7,767 nt of DNA from Paraprevotella sp. (GTDB lineage: Bacteria > Bacteroidota > Bacteroidia > Bacteroidales > Bacteroidaceae), in NCBI GenBank assembly GCA_017630975.1, contig JAGBUF010000138.1, positions 1 to 7,767 of the forward strand, in the 5' to 3' direction. A model generated the notes under the pieces. That model was not told the origin of the DNA. It did no database searches and worked only from the letters and a program-made list of their open reading frames with translations. Made by a program: the position numbers and the translations under genes. This document shows positions 1-5,690 of the stretch, piece after piece; position 1 is the first letter of the stretch; each line of letters opens with the position of its first letter.

Positions 1-167
1 CAATTGCCGTCTATGTAGAAAATGGAGGATGGGGAACCGATTATGGTGTGCCGCTCGGTTCGTTGATGATAGAACAATACTTGAACGGGAAGTTGTCGCC
101 AGCGAGTGAGGAGAAGGCAAAAGTATATCAAAACAAACGCATCAGATATGGAAATACGACGAGGTAA
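1..167 (+). CDS. mrdA: Penicillin-binding protein 2 (peptidoglycan transpeptidase), 3' end only
   Basis: Only the last 54 codons are visible. The reading frame begins at base 3 and ends at TAA 165-167. The visible start, IAVYVENGGWG followed by a PLGSLMIEQYLNGK-like segment, matches the end of the class B PBP transpeptidase domain, where the last strand and helix pack behind the active site. The catalytic Ser and the KTG motif would lie upstream of the window. In this family the protein is anchored in the inner membrane and crosslinks peptidoglycan during cell elongation, working with RodA. The neighbour supports the call: rodA starts inside the last codons of this gene (20 bp overlap), the usual mrdA-rodA order, and implies coupled translation. 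The fragment is short, so the assignment rests on both the end motif and the rodA neighbour. Confidence 0.85.
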   Translation, partial: IAVYVENGGWGTDYGVPLGSLMIEQYLNGKLSPASEEKAKVYQNKRIRYGNTTR

Positions 168-1629
168 CAAGTTAAAAGGAGTTTGGAGTTCATTGGATTG
201 GTGGACGATACTTATCTATGCGGTATTGCTTGCTTTCGGATGGCTCAGTATTTGTGGTGCAAGCTACGATTTTGGGATGGAGGGTAATTTCTTTTCGTTA
301 GATACCCGCTCAGGAATGCAGGTCGTATGGATTGCCTCTTCGTTTGGTATCGGTTTTATCATATTGATGCTTGACGACAAACTTTATGAGAGCTTAGCCT
401 TTATTATTTATATCTTTTTTTTGGTATTATTGTTTATAACGCCTTTTTTGGCGCGTGATATCAAAGGCTCTATGTCATGGATAAAAATCGGTCCTTTCAG
501 TTTTCAAGCGGCAGAATTTGCGAAGTGTGCTACCGCTTTAGCATTGGCTAAATATATGTCTGCTTACGGGTATAATATAACAAAATGGAAGGATGCACTG
601 ATGACGTTGCTGATTATATTTGTGCCTATCCTTTTAATCATCCTTCAACGTGAAACAGGGTCAGCTTTGGTCTATTTAGCGTTTTTTCTGATGCTGTATC
701 GTGAGGGGATGACAGGGGCTATATTGTTTGCTGGTTTGTCGGCTGTGACTTATTTTGTTGTAGGTGTGAGATTTGCAACAGTCCCTATGGGTTATATTCC
801 AACCTGTTGGGGTGAGTTTGTTGTTTTGATGCTTATCATGATTTTCACGATAGGACTTCTGCGGGTTTATGATGGCAAATGGTCCTCGCCACTTTGTAAA
901 ATCCTTATATATGGTATGGGTGTCGTCTTATTGTCTATTGTCTTTGCCCTTTTTGTTATTCCGTTTAATTTATCGTGGGTTTTAGTTTCGGTTTGTATCG
1001 CAATTGTGGTGTATTTATGTTATTTGGCTTTACGTGATCGTATCGCTTATTATTTCTATATTGCGATTTTTGCTCTTGGTTCAATGGCTTTCTTCTATTC
1101 AGTGGACTATGTGATGGAAAGTGTATTGGAGGACCATCAAAGAGTACGTATACATGTTTTATTAGGTTTGGAGGACGATCCCTCTGGTGCGGGCTATAAT
1201 GTAAATCAGGCCAAGATTGCTATCGGTTCCGGAGGGTTGATGGGTAAAGGTTTTTTGAATGGGACACAGACCAAGTTGAAATATGTTCCGGAACAAGATA
1301 CTGACTTCATATTCTGTACAGTGGGTGAGGAAGAGGGCTTTTGGGGGGCTGCCGGTGTGTTATTGTTATTTTTGGCGCTGATTCTCCGATTGATTTATTT
1401 GGCTGAACGTCAACCTTATGCGTTTGGGCGGATATATGGATATGCGGTAATGAGTGTTTTCCTCTTTCATTTGTTCATCAATGTAGGGATGGTCCTCGGC
1501 TTAACGCCGGTCATAGGAATTCCATTGCCGTTCTTCAGTTACGGAGGTTCTTCATTATGGGGATTTACCCTTCTGCTTTTTATCTTTTTGCGCATAGATG
1601 CAGGGCGCAATTTGTCGAAACGTGCTTAA
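148..1629 (+). CDS. rodA: RodA, SEDS-family peptidoglycan glycosyltransferase
   Basis: The protein has 493 residues from ATG 148. It is an inner-membrane polymerase that makes glycan strands from lipid II in the elongation (Rod) complex with PBP2. SEDS hallmarks are visible: QRETGSALVY (167-176), the loop with AIGSGGLMGKGFLNGTQ, then PEQDTDFIF, whose Asp386 corresponds by motif to the essential Asp of SEDS proteins, and GIPLPFFSYGGSS near the end. The sequence is mostly hydrophobic helices. It is longer than E. coli RodA (about 370 residues) because of extra hydrophobic segments at about 210-315, a pattern I associate with Bacteroidetes RodA. A GTG at 106 would add 14 residues (RRRQKYIKTNASD), which are polar and lie inside mrdA. 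ATG 148 places MEIRRGNKLKG directly before the first helix, so I prefer it. No internal defect is seen. Confidence 0.95.
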   Translation: MEIRRGNKLKGVWSSLDWWTILIYAVLLAFGWLSICGASYDFGMEGNFFSLDTRSGMQVVWIASSFGIGFIILMLDDKLYESLAFIIYIFFLVLLFITPFLARDIKGSMSWIKIGPFSFQAAEFAKCATALALAKYMSAYGYNITKWKDALMTLLIIFVPILLIILQRETGSALVYLAFFLMLYREGMTGAILFAGLSAVTYFVVGVRFATVPMGYIPTCWGEFVVLMLIMIFTIGLLRVYDGKWSSPLCKILIYGMGVVLLSIVFALFVIPFNLSWVLVSVCIAIVVYLCYLALRDRIAYYFYIAIFALGSMAFFYSVDYVMESVLEDHQRVRIHVLLGLEDDPSGAGYNVNQAKIAIGSGGLMGKGFLNGTQTKLKYVPEQDTDFIFCTVGEEEGFWGAAGVLLLFLALILRLIYLAERQPYAFGRIYGYAVMSVFLFHLFINVGMVLGLTPVIGIPLPFFSYGGSSLWGFTLLLFIFLRIDAGRNLSKRA

Positions 1630-1634
1630 TGATC

Positions 1635-2111
1635 TTAATGGTTGATGTGTATGCCTACATCACATATACCTGGGAGTACGTCATCTTTCATGAGGTGAGC
1701 AACTCGGATGGTACCATTTTGTCCGCAAGACATCTTTTGTGATTGTAGAAGAATCCGATGTTGGGCGTGATGTATTCCTGTTCTTCGCCGTTGCGGTTCT
1801 AACCCGTTTAAACGGTATTTTATTGTGTCGATTTGGACCTGGCATAAGGGCTCAAATTCGCGTTCTACTACAATCCATATATCTTGGTATGGATAATGAT
1901 GATTGCTTCGTAGTTCTAACGCAATATGGTAGGTCGCATTTTGTGATATAGAGTCCACACGGAATAAAAGCGTGTCGCTCTTTTTCCAACCCGAATTGGA
2001 GATAGAGTAATAAGTGTGAAGGACCGTGTCTTCATTACAACTCGTGAGTGACATTATGCCACTCACGAGTGCAAAGAATAATATGATGATGTCATTAAGA
2101 GATTTTTTCAT
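1635..2111 (-). CDS. gldH: GldH-like lipoprotein
   Basis: The protein has 158 residues. It begins with a lipoprotein signal peptide: MKKSL, a hydrophobic stretch at 8-20, and lipobox LTSC with Cys25 as the predicted lipidated residue. The next residues, NED, are acidic, which in Bacteroidetes can mark export to the cell surface (inference). The body has YPYQDIWIVVE (73-83), DTIKYRL (95-101) and the end GTIRVAHLMKDDVLPGICDVGIHI (133-156), the pattern of GldH. GldH was named for flavobacterial gliding, but homologues persist in non-gliding Bacteroides and their role there is unknown. ATG 2111 is chosen over the upstream in-frame start at 2183 because it gives a proper signal peptide and follows the ricT stop by one base. 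Residues 103-126 use many rare codons (see findings). The gene is last in the metF-holB-ricT-gldH run and ends 5 bp from the rodA stop. Confidence 0.82.
   Translation of the reverse strand: MKKSLNDIIILFFALVSGIMSLTSCNEDTVLHTYYSISNSGWKKSDTLLFRVDSISQNATYHIALELRSNHHYPYQDIWIVVEREFEPLCQVQIDTIKYRLNGLEPQRRRTGIHHAQHRILLQSQKMSCGQNGTIRVAHLMKDDVLPGICDVGIHINH
2040..2070 (-). repeat. Perfect 11 bp inverted repeat inside the gldH signal-peptide codons
   Basis: On the coding (minus) strand, ACTCGTGAGTG is followed by a 9-nt loop and then CACTCACGAGT, an exact reverse complement. It covers gldH nucleotides 42-72, from the last base of codon 14 through codon 24, and ends just before the TGT codon of the lipobox Cys25. 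No U-run follows, so it is not a standard intrinsic terminator. In mRNA it would form a strong hairpin early in the gene. The structure is seen directly; its role is unknown. Confidence 0.85.
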
Positions 2112-2112
2112 C

Positions 2113-3402
2113 CTATTCAGAGTGATTGGGGGATTGCATTTTTTCATTTCCCCGATGGTGATGGCGATTACCATGTCTACCATGGTTGTGGCCGTGTCTA
2201 TGGTCGCGATGGCGATGTTCTTTGTCTTGTGCTACTTTGTTCTCAGTGTTTTCGTAGTTCTCGTTTTTCTTGACATCCTTTTCTTGTGGGTGTTGACTTT
2301 CAATGCCTTCACCTTTATTTCTACGTTTATTCTTGCTCTTTTTCCTCTTGTCAAAGCGTGTCAAGCTTTCTTGTTCTACGAGGTCAGCAGGGCGTGTATC
2401 GCGAGCGTTTTCGTTGTCGGTCAGTCGTTCTGGTTTCTCACCGCGTCGGTTCATGTTAATGATTTCAAATGCTTGCGTAGTGGTGAGTGTTACCAGATTG
2501 GCTGCCAGATGCTTGTCTGTAGAATAGGTGACAAGTCCCGCAAGGATGTCTGCCTTGAAGAAGAAATACTCTGCGTCCATTGTCTGTAGCGTGATTTCCT
2601 TGCTGGGTAATCGTTTGCCGGCTTCCACATAAGTATCCACCTCATAGTTCATACAGCATTTCAGTTTTGCGCATTGTCCTGCCAATTTCTGTGGGTTAAG
2701 GGAAATGTCCTGATAGCGTGCCGCACCGGTTGAAACAGATACAAAGTTCTTCATCCATGTAGCACAACAGAGTTCTCTGCCGCATGGGCCGATACCACCG
2801 ATGCGTCCTGCTTCCTGTCGGGCTCCAATCTGTTTCATCTCAATGCGCACGTGGAATGTTTCAGCCAGTACTTTTATCAGTTGTCTGAAATCCACGCGTC
2901 CATCGGCAATGTAATAGAAAATGGCTTTGTTGCCGTCACCTTGGTATTCCACATCGCCGATTTTCATATCCAATCCCAATTCTTTGGCAATTTGTCGGGA
3001 GCGTATCATGGTGTCATGTTCATGTTTTTTCGCTTCCTCATATTTCTCCAGGTCCACCGGTTTGGCTTTGCGGTAAACGCGTTTGATTTCTTGGTCACCC
3101 CTCATTCCGCTTTTTTTCATTTGTAGTGGGACGAGTCTTCCTGTTAGGGTTACAACTCCGATGTCATGCCCCGGTGTTGCTTCAACAGCTACGATGTCAC
3201 CCTTTTGCAGTTCCAGATGATTAGAATTGCGGTAATATCCTTTTCTGGTATTCTTGAATTGTACTTCTATCAAGTCTGAAGCCTCCGTATTGCCGGGAAT
3301 ATCAGCCAAGTAATCGTAAGTGTTCAGCTGTTTGTCTTGTCTACCACAACCTTTTATGCTTAACCCTCTACAGGGACCGTTCAATTTAAATTTCTCTTCC
3401 AT
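2113..3402 (-). CDS. ricT: RicT/YaaT-family PSP1-domain protein with His-rich C-terminal tail
   Basis: The protein has 429 residues. The N-terminal and middle part (about 45-320) is the PSP1/RicT fold, with the family motif GGIGPCGRELCCATW at 202-216 and CAKLKCCMNYE at 244-254. Eight cysteines are present: 11, 19, 207, 212, 213, 244, 249, 250. In Bacillus subtilis, RicT (YaaT) joins RicA and RicF in a complex with [4Fe-4S] clusters that affects RNA processing by RNase Y. The clustered cysteines suggest iron-sulfur binding here too, but no RicA or RicF gene is in the window. Residues about 345-429 form a low-complexity tail, first Lys/Arg/Asn/Glu-rich, then with 10 His in 396-416. The start ATG 3402 lies 24 bp after the holB stop; the holB-yaaT pair is also adjacent in Bacillus. 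The TAG stop is one base from the gldH start, so translation is probably coupled. Confidence 0.9.
   Translation of the reverse strand: MEEKFKLNGPCRGLSIKGCGRQDKQLNTYDYLADIPGNTEASDLIEVQFKNTRKGYYRNSNHLELQKGDIVAVEATPGHDIGVVTLTGRLVPLQMKKSGMRGDQEIKRVYRKAKPVDLEKYEEAKKHEHDTMIRSRQIAKELGLDMKIGDVEYQGDGNKAIFYYIADGRVDFRQLIKVLAETFHVRIEMKQIGARQEAGRIGGIGPCGRELCCATWMKNFVSVSTGAARYQDISLNPQKLAGQCAKLKCCMNYEVDTYVEAGKRLPSKEITLQTMDAEYFFFKADILAGLVTYSTDKHLAANLVTLTTTQAFEIINMNRRGEKPERLTDNENARDTRPADLVEQESLTRFDKRKKSKNKRRNKGEGIESQHPQEKDVKKNENYENTENKVAQDKEHRHRDHRHGHNHGRHGNRHHHRGNEKMQSPNHSE
2155..2217 (-). repeat. Low-complexity His/Arg repeat region encoding the RicT tail
   Basis: This stretch encodes RicT residues 396-416, a run of HR, HG and HN pairs ending in HHH. 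The DNA is itself degenerately repetitive: on the plus strand GATGGCGAT occurs at 2160-2168 and again at 2208-2216, and CCATG-type units recur between them. The repeats suggest the tail grew by slippage or unequal copying, which is an inference. Such tails can bind Ni, Zn or Co, or can simply be length-variable. Confidence 0.7.
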
Positions 3403-3426
3403 TGTTAGGGATAAATGTTTTGTATA

Positions 3427-4542
3427 TTATTGTATAAGCAACACGATCATTTTCAACGCAAAATCAAAGAATACCATTTTGGGATTCGTGTTTTGTTCTA
3501 TATCACGTGCAGCCCGATTGATTTCATCCATGATTTTGATGACATTGCGTTCGTTGACAAAACGAGCAAAGTTCTTGGCAAACTCTGCTTCTTCTTTTGT
3601 CATATAGTTTAACTCGGGTAATCTGAAATTATATACGAAGTTTTCTCTGATCAGTCGTAGACTATATTCCAAAAATGCTTTTTGCTTTTCGCGTCCCATT
3701 CCGGCCATTTGCTCACTCCATTTGCGCATTTCCTTGATTTTGCGTAAATAGCTCAAGCGCATTAGCATGATAAAGAGGTTCAGGAATAAGGCATTGTCCC
3801 TACTGTTGTCAACGACTTTCAGTGCTTGGGTATAATTCCCTTGTGCGCTACGTGCTACCGTCATAGCATCTTCTGTCGGCAGATATCTACTTAATGCTTC
3901 TGCTATTTTTTCTGTTTCTACACCTTTGAATTCAATACGCTGAGTACGGCTGATGATGGTGGGGAGTATCTTGTCCGGTTCCTCGCTGACCATCAAAAAG
4001 ATAGTGTCCGTTGGTGGTTCTTCAATCAATTTCAGCAATTTGTTGGCGCATGAACTGTGCATTTTTTCCGGCATCCAGATGACCATTACCTTGCGACCTC
4101 CCATGGTGGATTTTAATGACAATTTTCGCTGTATCTGTTCGCTTTCCGCTGCGTAGATAAGCGTTTGTTGGTTTCCGGCTTTCATGTCGGAAAGCCAATC
4201 TTCCATGTCAAAGTATAGTCCTTTTCCTAATCTTTCCCGCCATTGTTTAATGTAGGCATCACTAATAGAGTCTTCCGGTTTTTTATATTTGATAATAGGG
4301 TAGACAAAATGCAAGTCAGGGTGTTCAAAGTTTGCTGAAATGTGGCATGATGAGCATTGTCCGCATGCATTACCATTATGTGGTTGTTGACAGAGTAGGT
4401 AACGGGCATAGGCAATAGCCAAAGCTAATTTACCACATCCTGATGGACCGCTGAAAAGTATGGCATGTGCTATACGCCCGTTTTCAGCATCCTGGATGAG
4501 ACGTGCTTTAATATCTTCTTGTCCTATGATTTGACTAAACAT
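3427..4542 (-). CDS. holB: DNA polymerase III delta' subunit (clamp loader)
   Basis: The protein has 371 residues. It is the delta' subunit of the clamp loader, which loads the beta sliding clamp onto primed DNA. The AAA+ fold is clear: FSQIIGQEDIK at the start, P-loop GPSGCGKL at 32-39, LLKLIEEPP at 169-177, and ISRTQRIEF around 197-205 (sensor-1/SRx region). Cys51, Cys60, Cys63 and Cys66 form the four-Cys zinc module, spaced as in E. coli delta'. The P-loop has Leu39 where an ATPase would have Ser/Thr, and the Walker B-like strand KVMVIWMPEKM (151-161) lacks the DE pair, so the subunit is probably not an active ATPase, as is known for delta'. It sits 5 bp after metF and 24 bp before ricT, on the same strand. 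It is slightly longer than E. coli HolB (334). Confidence 0.93.
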   Translation of the reverse strand: MFSQIIGQEDIKARLIQDAENGRIAHAILFSGPSGCGKLALAIAYARYLLCQQPHNGNACGQCSSCHISANFEHPDLHFVYPIIKYKKPEDSISDAYIKQWRERLGKGLYFDMEDWLSDMKAGNQQTLIYAAESEQIQRKLSLKSTMGGRKVMVIWMPEKMHSSCANKLLKLIEEPPTDTIFLMVSEEPDKILPTIISRTQRIEFKGVETEKIAEALSRYLPTEDAMTVARSAQGNYTQALKVVDNSRDNALFLNLFIMLMRLSYLRKIKEMRKWSEQMAGMGREKQKAFLEYSLRLIRENFVYNFRLPELNYMTKEEAEFAKNFARFVNERNVIKIMDEINRAARDIEQNTNPKMVFFDFALKMIVLLIQ

Positions 4543-4547
4543 GTCAG

Positions 4548-5501
4548 TTAATATATTTGTTTTGCAATTTGTCGGATACTATCAACTGCTGATACCGTAT
4601 AAAAATGGAGGCTGGGTATTCCATGTTCTATTAATTCTCTACATTGTGTCACAGCCCATTCTATTCCCACTTGTTTTACATCCTCGTCGCTTTGGCATCG
4701 CATCAGCTCCTTGGTAAGATCTGCGGGGAAATCACAACGGAATGTTTTGGGGACCATTGTCAGTTGAGACATTTTGGTCAAAGGTTTTATACCCGGAATA
4801 ATAGGGATGTTAATGCCCATATTCCGCGCTTTTTCTACGAAATCGAAATACTTTTTGTTGTCGTAGAACAATTGTGTGAGAGCATACTCTGCTCCCATAT
4901 CTGCTTTCTGTTTCAATCTTGCCAAATCACTTTCAAGATTAGGCGCTTCCTCGTGTTTTTCGGGATAGCATGCTACTCCATAATGAAAATGAGTTCCGGG
5001 GCATTTGATAGGACTTCCATTTACAAAGAAACCTTCGTTGAAACGGTTGATATGATTGATGAGTTCTGTAGCATGTGAGTAACCGTTACCTGTAGGGGTG
5101 AAAGTGGCATCTTCTCTTGCTTTGTCACCTCGGAGCAAGAGTAGGTCGCTGATTCCCAAAAATTGTAGGTCAAGTAACATGTATTCAGTATCCTCTCGGG
5201 TAAAACCGCTACATAAGACGTGAGGAACCACATGGATGTCATACCTGGACTTAATGGCAGCAGAAACCGCAATTGTCCCGGGACGACGACGGATAAGTGA
5301 ACGCTGTACTATACCGTCGCTCAATTCATTGTATACGTATTCGCTACGATGATTGGTGATGTTGATATAAGCCGGTGAGAACTCCATCAAGCTATCTATG
5401 GTGCGGAATAATTGTTCTGTACCCGTCCCTTTCAATGGGGGTAAAACCTCAAATGAAAAAGCGGTTCCGCTTATATTTTGAATCAATTCCGGTACGTTCA
5501 T
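4548..5501 (-). CDS. metF: Methylenetetrahydrofolate reductase
   Basis: The protein has 317 residues. It is a cytosolic FAD enzyme that reduces 5,10-methylene-THF to 5-methyl-THF, the methyl donor for methionine synthesis. Family landmarks are in order: FSFEVLPP at 15-22, with Glu18 matching the catalytic Glu of E. coli MetF; HVLCSGFTREDTE at 94-106; LLLRGD at 121-126, with Asp126 matching the flavin-tuning Asp; ACYPEKHEEAPN at 177-188; QLFYDNKKYFDFVE at 210-223; IIPGIKPLT at 234-242; and LHFYT at 298-302. The length is close to E. coli MetF (296). ATG 5501 opens directly on the conserved N-terminus. It is the first gene of the run, with a -7 box about 45 bases upstream. No SAM riboswitch could be recognised in the short leader. 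holB follows after 5 bp, so methyl-group supply and replication genes are probably co-transcribed. Confidence 0.95.
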   Translation of the reverse strand: MNVPELIQNISGTAFSFEVLPPLKGTGTEQLFRTIDSLMEFSPAYINITNHRSEYVYNELSDGIVQRSLIRRRPGTIAVSAAIKSRYDIHVVPHVLCSGFTREDTEYMLLDLQFLGISDLLLLRGDKAREDATFTPTGNGYSHATELINHINRFNEGFFVNGSPIKCPGTHFHYGVACYPEKHEEAPNLESDLARLKQKADMGAEYALTQLFYDNKKYFDFVEKARNMGINIPIIPGIKPLTKMSQLTMVPKTFRCDFPADLTKELMRCQSDEDVKQVGIEWAVTQCRELIEHGIPSLHFYTVSAVDSIRQIAKQIY

Positions 5502-5523
5502 ATTGCTGTATTGGTGTTTAATG

Positions 5524-5543
5524 ATAGGCCATTAAGGCACTAT
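5524..5543 (-). promoter_or_regulatory. Bulged stem-loop at the predicted 5' end of the metF mRNA
   Basis: On the minus strand ATAG, a bulged T, and GCC pair with GGC and CTAT around a 5-nt TTAAT loop. The -7 box at 5548-5555 puts the likely transcription start at about 5541-5544, so the transcript would begin with this hairpin. 5' stem-loops can stabilise mRNA; the same site could instead be an operator. The pairing is seen, the role is inferred. Confidence 0.4.
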
Positions 5544-5547
5544 CCGA

Positions 5548-5555
5548 CAAAGTTA
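5548..5555 (-). promoter_or_regulatory. Bacteroidetes -7 promoter box for metF operon
   Basis: The minus strand reads TAACTTTG, an exact match to the Bacteroidetes -7 consensus TAnnTTTG used by the primary sigma factor of this phylum. It lies 46 bases upstream of the metF ATG. The -33 region 18-20 bases further upstream (around GCTG/TGTTT, about 5574-5578) is a poor match to TTTG. It would drive metF, holB, ricT and gldH, because no other clear box was seen between these genes. Confidence 0.6.
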
Positions 5556-5618
5556 CAAAAAACGATGAATAAACAGCGAAATAATACGAAGAAAAGCACA
5601 GTCTCTCCCTTCATGTCA

Positions 5619-5632
5619 TTTACAAATGTAAA
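5619..5632. repeat. Short inverted repeat in the divergent promoter region
   Basis: TTTACA, two bases (AA), then TGTAAA form a perfect 6+6 inverted repeat. It lies just upstream of the putative -33 box of the permease gene (5638-5641), a plausible place for a dimeric regulator. The arms are short and AT-rich, so chance is quite possible. Confidence 0.3.
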
Positions 5633-5637
5633 AAAGC

Positions 5638-5669
5638 ATTGTTTCTCTGTCCATCTTTCACTATCATTG
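5638..5669 (+). promoter_or_regulatory. Putative promoter of the metal permease gene
   Basis: ATTG (5638-5641) is one base from the -33 consensus TTTG, and TATCATTG (5662-5669) is one base from the -7 consensus TAnnTTTG. They are separated by 20 bases, within the range for Bacteroidetes promoters. The transcription start would be near 5674, leaving a leader of only about 17 bases before ATG 5691. The leader is A-rich and has no Shine-Dalgarno sequence, as usual for this phylum. Confidence 0.45.
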
Positions 5670-5690
5670 TCATGAAAAACGTACAGAAAA

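Noticed and set aside
106..147. GTG start for rodA that adds 14 residues
   Set aside because: The added residues are polar, lie wholly inside mrdA codons, and would give a 62 bp overlap. ATG 148 starts close to the first membrane helix.
1642..1663. Possible terminator hairpin at the end of gldH (TGATGT ... ACATCA)
   Set aside because: It has only 6 bp arms with an 8-nt loop, is AT-rich, lies inside coding sequence and has no U-run.
2112..2183. Upstream in-frame start for gldH (24 extra residues)
   Set aside because: The extension overlaps ricT codons and would bury the lipoprotein signal peptide behind a non-hydrophobic leader.
2026..2589. Open plus-strand frame of 187 codons opposite ricT and gldH
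   Set aside because: It is the complement of well-supported coding sequence; its hydrophobic look comes from reading the antisense of charged and His-rich codons. No promoter or family match is visible.
5502..5545. SAM or folate riboswitch upstream of metF
   Set aside because: The leader after the predicted start is only about 40 nt, too short for known classes, and only one small hairpin is present.
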